DNA of 60,749 nucleotides from contig CAJMNR010000025.1 of the NCBI GenBank assembly GCA_905214875.1, forward strand, positions 1 to 60,749, in the 5' to 3' direction. Source of the stretch: an uncultured bacterium. Its GTDB lineage: Bacteria; Bacillota; Clostridia; Lachnospirales; Lachnospiraceae. Shown here piece after piece: positions 26,114 through 33,560 of this stretch (the stretch's first letter is position 1; each line of letters starts with the position of its first letter). A model generated the notes under the pieces. That model was given only the letters and a program-made list of their open reading frames with translations. It did not search any database and was not told the DNA's origin. The position numbers were made by a program, and so were the translations under genes.

Positions 26114-27197
26114 AGAACCGTTCATCCGTATGATGAAACGGGATTCCCTGCCTAAGTGGAAAGGAATCTGCATTCGTATCATTGCTGTACTATTATCTCT
26201 TATTGTATGTGCAATCGTTATCGTTGGAATTACAGGACAAGATCCTATGGAGGTCTATAAAGGAATTATTAATGGTGCAATTGGCACGAACAGGCGTCTC
26301 TGGGTTACTATCCGTGAGACGATGATTCTTTTGTTAATTGCAGTCGGCCTTACTCCAGCATTCAAAATGAAGTTTTGGAATATCGGAGCAGAAGGCCAGG
26401 TGCTTGTTGGTGGCTTAGCGACTGCAGCACTTATGATTTATTGTGGTGACAGCATGCCAAACTGGTTATTGGTAATCGTCATGATTATTGCCAGTGCCGT
26501 AGCGGGGATGATCTGGGGACTGCTTCCTGCATTCTTTAAAGCTCACTACAATACGAACGAAACATTATTTACGTTGATGCTAAACTATGTTGCCATGCAG
26601 CTTGTTACCTTTTGCATTGTATTCTGGGAAAATCCAAAAGGCTCGAATACAGTAGGGATTATCAATGCAGCAACAAGAAAAGGCTGGTTTCCAGAATTGT
26701 TTGGAAAGCCACAGATGTTAAATGTAATCATTGTCCTTGTAATCACTTTAGGCATGTTTATCTATATGAAATACAGTAAGCAAGGATATGAAATCGCAGT
26801 TGTCGGTGAAAGTGAAAATACAGCAAGATATGCAGGAATCAATGTAAAGAAAGTCATTATTCGTACAGTAATGATTTCCGGTGCAATCTGTGGTATCGCT
26901 GGCGCCATCATCATTGGTGGATCAAGCCACACGATTTCTACTAGTACGGCCGGTGGACGTGGATTTACTGCAATCATTGTTGCTTGGATGTCCAAATTCA
27001 ATCCATTTGTCATGATCATCGTGTCAGCATTTTTAGTATTTATGCAGCAAGGTTCCATTCAAATTGCCAGCCAGTTTGGATTAAATCAGAATGCTTCAGA
27101 TATCATTACAGGAATCTTATTATTCTTTTTGATTGGATGTGAGTTCTTTGTAAATTATCAAGTCGAGTTTAGAAGAAAGGTAAGGGGGGAGGAGTAA
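26085..27197 (+). CDS. nucleoside ABC transporter permease 1, copy 1
   Basis: 370-residue membrane protein of the BPD_transp_2 (RbsC/NupB-like) family with eight to ten segments. NEPF-type cytosolic N-terminus, then KGICIRIIAVLLSLIVCAI, LTPAFKMKFWNIGAEGQVL-like sequence (the conserved NIGAEGQ), FKAHYNTNETLFTLMLNYVA and AVVGESENTARYAGINVKKV, the loop that meets the ATPase. ATG 26085 has GGAGAGGAG upstream. It pairs with the next permease to form the channel. Confidence 0.92.
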   Translation: MNKELSVSNKEPFIRMMKRDSLPKWKGICIRIIAVLLSLIVCAIVIVGITGQDPMEVYKGIINGAIGTNRRLWVTIRETMILLLIAVGLTPAFKMKFWNIGAEGQVLVGGLATAALMIYCGDSMPNWLLVIVMIIASAVAGMIWGLLPAFFKAHYNTNETLFTLMLNYVAMQLVTFCIVFWENPKGSNTVGIINAATRKGWFPELFGKPQMLNVIIVLVITLGMFIYMKYSKQGYEIAVVGESENTARYAGINVKKVIIRTVMISGAICGIAGAIIIGGSSHTISTSTAGGRGFTAIIVAWMSKFNPFVMIIVSAFLVFMQQGSIQIASQFGLNQNASDIITGILLFFLIGCEFFVNYQVEFRRKVRGEE

Positions 27198-27198
27198 T

Positions 27199-28179
27199 AT
27201 GTCAGTACTAATTACCTTTATTCAAAAAGCGATAGGACAGGCAGTGCCGATTCTTTTTGGTGCATCAGGAGAAATCCTCATTGAAAAGAGTGGTAACCTA
27301 AACCTTGGCATTCCAGGAATTATGTATATGGGAGGCATCTCAGGACTCATGGGTGCGTTCTTCTATGAAAAAGGATGTGAACATCCAAGTGCATTTCTTG
27401 GACTTTTAATTTCTTTGCTTTGTGCGTTAGCAGCATCCGCATTGGGAGGGCTGATTTATAGTTTTCTTACGATTACCCTTCGCGCAAACCAAAATGTTGT
27501 CGGTCTTGCCTTAACAACATTCGGTGTTGGGTTTGGTAACTTCTTTGGTGGTTCCATCTCCAAACTTGCTGGTGGTGTTGGTCAGATATCCGTTGCTACG
27601 ACAGCAGAAGCTTATCGGGCGACGATTCCTGGATTGTCAAAGATTCCAGTGATTGGACCCTTACTATTTTCTTATGGATTTTTAACTTATGTTTCCGTCA
27701 TTGTGGCATTTGTACTTGCCTTTTTCTTAATGAAGACTAGGACGGGACTTAATCTTCGTTCCATTGGTGAAGATCCAGCCACTGCAGATGTTGCAGGAAT
27801 CAATGTTTCAAAATATAAATATATCGCAACCATTGCAGGATCAGCGATTGCGGGAGCTGGCGGATTATTCTTCGTTATGGATTATCTTGGTGGTACTTGG
27901 ATGAATAATGGATTTGGAGATCGTGGCTGGCTTGCCATCGCACTTGTAATCCTTGCACTTTGGTATCCAAAGCGTGCCATCTGGGGATCTTTTGTATTTG
28001 GTGCTTTGTATATACTTTATATCTATATCCCGGGACTTTCAAGGGCCATGCAGGAATTGTTTAAGATGCTTCCATATGTAGTAACAATTCTTGTGCTGAT
28101 TATTACGAGCAGACGTAACAAACTGGAAAATCAGCCACCAGCCAGCTTAGGACAAGCGTATTTTAGAGAGGAACGGTAA
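27199..28179 (+). CDS. nucleoside ABC transporter permease 2, copy 1
   Basis: 326 residues, second BPD_transp_2 permease (NupC-like). Conserved QAVPILFGASGEILIEKSGN, NLGIPGIMYMGG, FLTITLRANQNVVGLALTTF and the coupling loop SIGEDPATADVAGINVSKYK. It begins 1 nt after the previous stop. The 4-nt gap to the tetR gene shows that the regulator is co-transcribed. Confidence 0.92.
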   Translation: MSVLITFIQKAIGQAVPILFGASGEILIEKSGNLNLGIPGIMYMGGISGLMGAFFYEKGCEHPSAFLGLLISLLCALAASALGGLIYSFLTITLRANQNVVGLALTTFGVGFGNFFGGSISKLAGGVGQISVATTAEAYRATIPGLSKIPVIGPLLFSYGFLTYVSVIVAFVLAFFLMKTRTGLNLRSIGEDPATADVAGINVSKYKYIATIAGSAIAGAGGLFFVMDYLGGTWMNNGFGDRGWLAIALVILALWYPKRAIWGSFVFGALYILYIYIPGLSRAMQELFKMLPYVVTILVLIITSRRNKLENQPPASLGQAYFREER

Positions 28180-28183
28180 GGAA

Positions 28184-28759
28184 ATGAAAAATGAAGAAAA
28201 AATATTGGAGGCTACTTTAGCAGTCGTAAGAGAGCAGACGATTAGTGGGACGAGAATGCATCTGATTGCCCAGAAAGCAGATATGCTGCAGTCCAATCTT
28301 CATTATTATTATAAGACAAAGAATGATCTGTTGCAGGCTCTTCAGGACAAGGTGCTTGATAAATGCCTTGAGATCAGGACGAATTTGCGAGTGGATTGTG
28401 AGGATTCGCTAGAGTCGGAACTGGATGTGTTCATTAAACAAAAAAAAGCATTTATTATGGAATACCGGGATTACGATTATGCGGAGCTTGATTTCTGGGT
28501 ACAAGGACGAATCAATCCTAAGATGAGAGAGAACTTTGCAAAGTCATTTGATGGCTGGAGAATGGAGATTGGAGAGATGCTAGACCGATATGTTCCAAGC
28601 CTTAATGAGACAGTAAGGACATATCTTCCTTATTTGGTAGTGTCTTATCTGGAAGGAGCAACAATTCAGTATCTCATTGAGGAAGATAGTTTTGATCTGG
28701 ATGCTTATTTTGCATTCGGTAAAAAGATGATTTTAGATACAATACATAAAAGTATATAA
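28184..28759 (+). CDS. TetR-family transcriptional regulator
   Basis: 191 residues. The N-terminal helix-turn-helix (TRMHLIAQKADMLQSNLHYYY then KTKNDLLQAL, about 23-55) fits TetR/AcrR proteins, and the rest is the all-helical ligand-binding and dimer domain. It sits inside the transporter/molybdopterin operon. Palindromes of TetR-like size (TTTGAT-N6-TCAAA frame) lie at that operon's promoter, at the guaD promoter and before the hydantoinase operon, so it is the best candidate to control all three and itself. The inducer is probably a purine or purine breakdown product, by inference. Confidence 0.85.
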   Translation: MKNEEKILEATLAVVREQTISGTRMHLIAQKADMLQSNLHYYYKTKNDLLQALQDKVLDKCLEIRTNLRVDCEDSLESELDVFIKQKKAFIMEYRDYDYAELDFWVQGRINPKMRENFAKSFDGWRMEIGEMLDRYVPSLNETVRTYLPYLVVSYLEGATIQYLIEEDSFDLDAYFAFGKKMILDTIHKSI

Positions 28760-28772
28760 CGAGGTGGTTAAG

Positions 28773-29792
28773 ATGAAGCTCATTAAGACGGAAGATGCAG
28801 TCGGGCATGTATTATGTCACGATATGACTCAAATCATTCCAGGAGTAAAGAAAGATGCAGCATTTAGGAAAGGGCATATTGTAACGAAGGAAGATATCCC
28901 GGTACTGCTATCAATGGGAAAGGATACGCTTTATATCTGGGAGAAAAAAGAAGGAATCATACATGAGGACGAGGCTGCAAAGCTTCTGTATGAAATATGT
29001 AGCAATGAGTTCATGGAAGCCTCTGAGATAAAAGAAGGAAAAATCAGCCTGCGTGCCACTTGCGATGGTGTTTTCGAAGTGGATACAAGACGATTAAATG
29101 CCATTAATGCCATTGGAGAAATCGTTATTTCAACAAGACATGGGCATTTTCCAGTGAAAAAAGGAGATCTACTTGCCTCCATGCGTGTGATTCCGCTTGT
29201 CATTGAAGAGGAAAAGCTTTTAAAGGCAAAGGAAGCTGCAATGGGTAAGCCGCTTTTTAGAATCCGTCCTTTTCAAAAGAAAAAGGCAGTCATCGTTACG
29301 ACTGGAAATGAAGTTTTCTTCGGAAGGATTGAGGATGCATTTGGTCCAGTTATAAAACGAAAGTTAAAAGAGTACGACGTAGAAGTCATAAAGCAGGTCA
29401 TTATAAATGATGATGCCAAGAAGATTACGAATATCATCAAGGAAGCCATTAAGGAGGGGGCAACCATGGTTCTTTGTACAGGCGGGATGAGTGTGGATCC
29501 GGATGATACGACGCCGACCGCTATCAAGAACACAGGGGCTCGCCTTGTAACCTATGGCGCTCCAGTGCTTCCTGGCGCAATGTTTTTACTTGCCTATTAT
29601 AATGACGAGATTCCAATTATGGGGCTTCCGGGATGCGTCATGTACAACAAGCGGACAATCTTTGATTTGATACTGCCAAGGGTTGTGGCTGATGAGAAGA
29701 TTACAATTAATGAATTAACGACACTTGGGGAAGGCGGACTTTGCCTTGGCTGCGAGACGTGCCATTTCCCTAATTGTGGGTTTGGAAAGTAG
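28773..29792 (+). CDS. MoeA-like molybdopterin-binding protein with a Cys-rich tail
   Basis: 339 residues from ATG 28773 (GAGGTGG upstream; GTG 28764 is within that site). The N-terminal part (VGHVLCHDMTQIIPG, AFRKGHIVTKEDIPVLL) resembles clostridial MoeA-like proteins. The MoCF/MogA-type fold covers about 170-300 (VIVTTGNEVFFGRI, VLCTGGMSVDPDDTTPTAI, GAPVLPGAMFLLAYY, IMGLPGCVMYNK). Full MoeA usually carries further N- and C-terminal domains, so this is a short version. The last 16 residues hold CLGCETCHFPNC, four cysteines that could bind a metal. Likely role: molybdate insertion or handling of molybdopterin for the nearby hydroxylases. Confidence 0.8.
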   Translation: MKLIKTEDAVGHVLCHDMTQIIPGVKKDAAFRKGHIVTKEDIPVLLSMGKDTLYIWEKKEGIIHEDEAAKLLYEICSNEFMEASEIKEGKISLRATCDGVFEVDTRRLNAINAIGEIVISTRHGHFPVKKGDLLASMRVIPLVIEEEKLLKAKEAAMGKPLFRIRPFQKKKAVIVTTGNEVFFGRIEDAFGPVIKRKLKEYDVEVIKQVIINDDAKKITNIIKEAIKEGATMVLCTGGMSVDPDDTTPTAIKNTGARLVTYGAPVLPGAMFLLAYYNDEIPIMGLPGCVMYNKRTIFDLILPRVVADEKITINELTTLGEGGLCLGCETCHFPNCGFGK

Positions 29793-29800
29793 GAAGATAG

Positions 29801-30283
29801 ATGGAATTTAATCATTTTGATTCACATGGGAATGCAGTCATGGTCGATGTTTCAGATAAGGAAGATACAAAGCGTGTGGCAGTGGCAGAAGGAAAAATAT
29901 ATGTAAGCAATGAGATTATGACACACATCAGGCAAAACGATGTGAAAAAAGGGGATGTCCTTGGGGTTGCCAGAGTTGCAGGAATTATGGCCACGAAGCA
30001 TACAAGCGATATGATTCCGATGTGTCATCCATTGATGCTTACAAAGAGTAGCATCGAGTTTGAAGTAGAGGAAGAGGGTGGCTATATTAAAGCAACCTGT
30101 ATGGCAAAGCTAGTCGGAAAGACTGGCGTGGAAATGGAAGCGTTGATGGGAGTAACGACAGCGTTACTTACTATTTACGATATGTGTAAGGCAGTAGATA
30201 AGAATATGGTCATATCCGATGTTCACCTTGTCAAAAAAAGTGGTGGCAAGAGTGGAGACTATGAATTTAAAGCAAAGGAATGA
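29801..30283 (+). CDS. moaC: cyclic pyranopterin monophosphate synthase
   Basis: 160 residues. With MoaA it converts GTP to cyclic pyranopterin monophosphate, the first step of molybdopterin synthesis. Seen: the start sequence FNHFDSHGNAVMVDVSDK, GIMATKHTSDMIPMCHPLML with the catalytic region, KTGVEMEALMGVTTALLTIY, and the C-terminal HLVKKSGGKSGDY. All are diagnostic. Its TGA overlaps the moaA ATG. Confidence 0.96.
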   Translation: MEFNHFDSHGNAVMVDVSDKEDTKRVAVAEGKIYVSNEIMTHIRQNDVKKGDVLGVARVAGIMATKHTSDMIPMCHPLMLTKSSIEFEVEEEGGYIKATCMAKLVGKTGVEMEALMGVTTALLTIYDMCKAVDKNMVISDVHLVKKSGGKSGDYEFKAKE

Positions 30284-31269
30284 GAAGTATGAAAGATCAA
30301 TTAGGCCGCGAAATCAATTATATGCGGATATCGGTCACAGACCAGTGTAATTTACGTTGTAGATTCTGTATGCCGACGGATGACCTTTGTTTTATGAAGA
30401 AAGAAGAAATCCTAGAGTTTAAGGAGATTCTTGCAATTGCAAAAGCTGCTGTAAAGCTGGGAATTGTGAATTTTCGTATTACAGGTGGTGAACCACTTGT
30501 CAGGGAAGGAATAGAACAGTTTTTATATGATTTAAAGCATCTTCCCGGTGTCAGCCAAGTGTTTATCACTACCAATGGTGTTTTATTAGAAGAAAAGTTA
30601 GAGGGACTAAAACGGGCAGGGATTGATGGTATTAATGTCAGCCTGTGTTCGACAGATCCCAAGGAATATAAGAGCATTACAGGAAGAGATACGCTTAGTA
30701 ACGTTTTAGCGGGAATAAAAAAGTCGGTAGAGAATGGCATTCATACAAAAATCAATTGTGTGCCGGTGCCAAACTTAAATGATACACATTTGCTTAGCAT
30801 TGCATCGATTGCAAAGAATTATCCAATCGATGTTCGTTTTATCGAGATGATGCCAATTGGGCAAGGTGCTTCTTTTGCAATGATTTCAGAAAGGCAGATG
30901 AGAGAAAAGCTTAGTAAGGAATTTGGAGAAGCAAGAACAATAAGCCATGTGAATGGAAATGGTCCTGCGAAGTATGTGACATTTGATGGATTTTTAGGCA
31001 ATATCGGATTTATCAGTGCAAGATCTTGCGCATTCTGCAGTCATTGTAACCGGGTACGGTTAAGTGCAGATGGATACTTAAAGCTTTGTTTAAATTATGA
31101 GGATGGCATCTCATTAAAGGAGACGCTTCGAGGAGACAATTCAGAGGAAGAACTTATAGAAATAATGAGTGGGGCAATTTATAAAAAGCCGGTTCAGCAT
31201 AATTTTAATCAGGAGCAAACTAGGAAATACCAAAACAACAGAAAGTACATGGCACAGATCGGAGGATAA
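30280..31269 (+). CDS. moaA: GTP 3',8-cyclase (radical SAM)
   Basis: 329 residues. The N-terminal radical-SAM cluster motif CNLRCRFC lies at about 23-30, and FRITGGEPLVREG binds S-adenosylmethionine. A second Fe-S cluster is made by C-terminal cysteines in SARSCAFCSHCNRVRLSADG and KLCLN, as in MoaA. It cyclises GTP for molybdopterin synthesis in partnership with MoaC. ATG 30280 overlaps the moaC stop (ATGA); ATG 30289 is a less likely alternative. Confidence 0.96.
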   Translation: MRSMKDQLGREINYMRISVTDQCNLRCRFCMPTDDLCFMKKEEILEFKEILAIAKAAVKLGIVNFRITGGEPLVREGIEQFLYDLKHLPGVSQVFITTNGVLLEEKLEGLKRAGIDGINVSLCSTDPKEYKSITGRDTLSNVLAGIKKSVENGIHTKINCVPVPNLNDTHLLSIASIAKNYPIDVRFIEMMPIGQGASFAMISERQMREKLSKEFGEARTISHVNGNGPAKYVTFDGFLGNIGFISARSCAFCSHCNRVRLSADGYLKLCLNYEDGISLKETLRGDNSEEELIEIMSGAIYKKPVQHNFNQEQTRKYQNNRKYMAQIGG

Positions 31270-31270
31270 T

Positions 31271-31708
31271 ATGGAAGCAGTAGTCAAAGCAGTTTGCATC
31301 AGCGAACGAAGAGGTACCGCAAAAAAAGAGGTTGGGCAAGTAAAGCTAATTGAAAATTATGGACTAGAAGGAGATGCTCATGCAGGTAATTGGCATAGAC
31401 AAGTAAGCCTGCTTTCTTATGAACAGGTAGAGGCATTTCGTAAGCGAGGAGCCACAGTTGGTGATGGCGCATTTGGAGAAAATATATTAGCAGAAGGAAT
31501 TGATTTTAAGATGCTTCCAGTTGGAACCATCATTCGTTGTAACGAAGTAATCTTGGAAGTGACCCAAATCGGGAAGAAATGTCATTCCGAATGTGAAATC
31601 TTTCGTCAGGTTGGTGATTGCATCATGCCGAGGGAAGGAATCTTTGCAAGGGTATTATCTGGTGGAATCATTAAAACAGGGGATGTGATGCAAGTTGAAA
31701 CAGTATAA
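31271..31708 (+). CDS. MOSC-domain protein
   Basis: 145 residues from ATG 31271, which has GGAGG immediately before it and follows the moaA stop by 1 nt. It is a bare MOSC domain: GLEGDAHAGNWHRQVSLLS, GAFGENILAEGID, LPVGTIIRCNEVILEVTQIG and the conserved cysteine region KKCHSECEIF. Stand-alone MOSC proteins are thought to carry or transfer sulfur or cofactor to molybdenum enzymes. Placement between moaA and mogA fits that role. Confidence 0.9.
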   Translation: MEAVVKAVCISERRGTAKKEVGQVKLIENYGLEGDAHAGNWHRQVSLLSYEQVEAFRKRGATVGDGAFGENILAEGIDFKMLPVGTIIRCNEVILEVTQIGKKCHSECEIFRQVGDCIMPREGIFARVLSGGIIKTGDVMQVETV

Positions 31709-32189
31709 GGCGGCAGTCATTACGTTAAGCGACAAAGGAAGCATTGGAGAACGTGAAGATACAAGCGGACGTTTCTTATGTAAGGAATTAGAAAGAAACG
31801 GGTATGAGATCGTGCAGTATAAGATACTTCCCGATGATAAGACCAAGTTAGAGGAAGAGCTGATTCGATTGGCGGATGGAAACCTCTGCGAGTTGATTTT
31901 GACGACAGGAGGGACCGGGCTATCCAGTCGGGACCGAACTCCAGAAGCAACCAAAGCGGTCATAGAGTTAGAGGTGCCTGGAATTGCAGAAGCAATTCGG
32001 GCTTACAGCGTTGGTATTACGAAACGAGGCATGTTAAGCCGTGGTGTTTCAGGAATACGAAAGCATACGTTGATTATTAATTTGCCAGGAAGCAGAAAAG
32101 CAGTGGAAGAGTGCTTGCTATATATAATCGATACATTAGATCATGCACTTGGAATTATGGCAGGAGATGCAACAGAGTGTGGCCGCTAA
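31695..32189 (+). CDS. MogA/MoaB-family molybdopterin adenylyltransferase
   Basis: 164 residues. It activates molybdopterin by adenylation before molybdenum insertion. The MoCF motif TTGGTGLSSRDRTPEAT lies near 72-88, followed by VPGIAEAIRAYS, TKRGMLSRGVSGI and the LPGSRKAVEE loop. TTG 31695 gives a start at MKQYKAAVITLSDKG and overlaps the MOSC gene by 14 nt. It is the last gene before the 66-nt gap with operator C. moaD, moaE and moeB are not in the window. Confidence 0.9.
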   Translation: MKQYKAAVITLSDKGSIGEREDTSGRFLCKELERNGYEIVQYKILPDDKTKLEEELIRLADGNLCELILTTGGTGLSSRDRTPEATKAVIELEVPGIAEAIRAYSVGITKRGMLSRGVSGIRKHTLIINLPGSRKAVEECLLYIIDTLDHALGIMAGDATECGR

Positions 32190-32213
32190 TCCTATATTTT
32201 TTTTAAAAAAAAA

Positions 32214-32231
32214 TTTGATCGGTCAGTCAAA
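32214..32231. promoter_or_regulatory. operator C before the hydantoinase operon
   Basis: TTTGATCGGTCAGTCAAA, 24 nt before the hydantoinase ATG, next to an A/T-rich tract. It matches sites A and B at the outer TTTGAT and TCAAA. No clear -35/-10 pair was seen around it. Confidence 0.55.
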
Positions 32232-32255
32232 TAAATACGAAACGGAGGGATCGGT

Positions 32256-33560
32256 ATGTATGATGTTGGCATTGAACATGGCAAGGTATATGTGGATGGA
32301 ACATTTCATGATATGAATGTTTATATCAAAGGGGAAACGATTAGGGCACTGACAACTGGCATATGTGAATGTAGTAAGCGAATTAATGCACAAGGAAAAT
32401 TCGTACTGCCGGGATTTATTGATCCTCATGTACATTTTTCCTTAGGTGTTGGAGCGAATATGTCTAAGGATGATTTTTACAGTGGATCAGTGGAAGCTGC
32501 CTATGGTGGCGTGACTACTTATATTGATTTTTTAGATCCGATTAAGAAGACCGAAGAGATTAAGCGTGAGTTTGAAAGCCGTTTAAGTCTTGCAAGCAAA
32601 AGTGTTGTGGATTATGCCTTTCATGCAACGGTTGCAAACCCAACTTCAGATTCCTTAGAACTTATCAAAGAGTGTAAGAAGTACGGTATCGATTCCATCA
32701 AGTTATTTACGACGTATGCAGATACCGATAGGCGCACCTATGATGATACAATTTATGAACTGTTAAAAGCGTCCAAAGAAGAGAACGCAAAGATTGTCAT
32801 TCACGCGGAAAATGATGACCTTATCGACCATGGAAAGGACATTTTAGTAAAAGACCATGAACGGGCAAGGGCAACGATTTGCGAAAATGTAGAGGTTTTA
32901 AAATTAGCCCAGTTAGCAAGAAAATCCGGTGGTAATTTATATATCGTGCATGTCAGTGCAGGAAGCAGTGTAAAACTTCTTTCTGAAATATTTAAAGAAG
33001 AATTAGGAAGTCATCAGATTACACTTGAGAGCTGTCCACATTATTTTCTTTTGAATAGTAGCTTACTAGAGCGAGAGGACGGCTATAAATATACGATGAC
33101 ACCACCAATTCGACCAGAGGAAGAACGTGTTCTTCTGAATCAATATAAACAGTACATTTCAACAATTGGAACTGATCACTGTCCTTATACGAAGGAGCAG
33201 AAAGCCCATACATATACGAGTGAGGTTCCGATGGGAATTGGCGGAATACGATATTCCTTTTTAAACATGTATTCCTTATATGGATTTCAGTGTCTTAACT
33301 TATTTACGAAAGGCCCGGCAGAAGCTTACCATCTTGAGAAAAAAGGTGTACTGCTTCCAGGATATGATGCCGATCTTGTCATCTTTGACCCATCGAAGAC
33401 GACGGTCGTTGATGATGAGATGAGCGTTTATGATAAGAAAGAATTACAAGGCAGTATTGAGAGTGTATTGGTACGTGGAAGCCTTGTGTTATATAAGCAA
33501 CAACTCATAGAACATAACGGAAGATATATAAGAAGAGGTGATCAGAATGCAAGACATTAG
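32256..33560 (+). CDS. dihydropyrimidinase/hydantoinase-family amidohydrolase
   Basis: 434-residue cyclic amidohydrolase opening a ring amide. Metal motif DPHVHFSLGVG near 62; the carbamylated lysine is probably Lys148 in SIKLFTTYAD. VIHAEND, NLYIVHVSAGSS and ISTIGTDHCPYTKEQK supply the remaining zinc ligands and the catalytic Asp. It corresponds to the hyuA/ygeZ-type gene of anaerobic purine clusters, where a purine-derived ring would be cleaved. It is first in an eleven-gene operon with operator C just upstream, and its end overlaps the next start by 14 nt. Confidence 0.9.
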   Translation: MYDVGIEHGKVYVDGTFHDMNVYIKGETIRALTTGICECSKRINAQGKFVLPGFIDPHVHFSLGVGANMSKDDFYSGSVEAAYGGVTTYIDFLDPIKKTEEIKREFESRLSLASKSVVDYAFHATVANPTSDSLELIKECKKYGIDSIKLFTTYADTDRRTYDDTIYELLKASKEENAKIVIHAENDDLIDHGKDILVKDHERARATICENVEVLKLAQLARKSGGNLYIVHVSAGSSVKLLSEIFKEELGSHQITLESCPHYFLLNSSLLEREDGYKYTMTPPIRPEEERVLLNQYKQYISTIGTDHCPYTKEQKAHTYTSEVPMGIGGIRYSFLNMYSLYGFQCLNLFTKGPAEAYHLEKKGVLLPGYDADLVIFDPSKTTVVDDEMSVYDKKELQGSIESVLVRGSLVLYKQQLIEHNGRYIRRGDQNARH

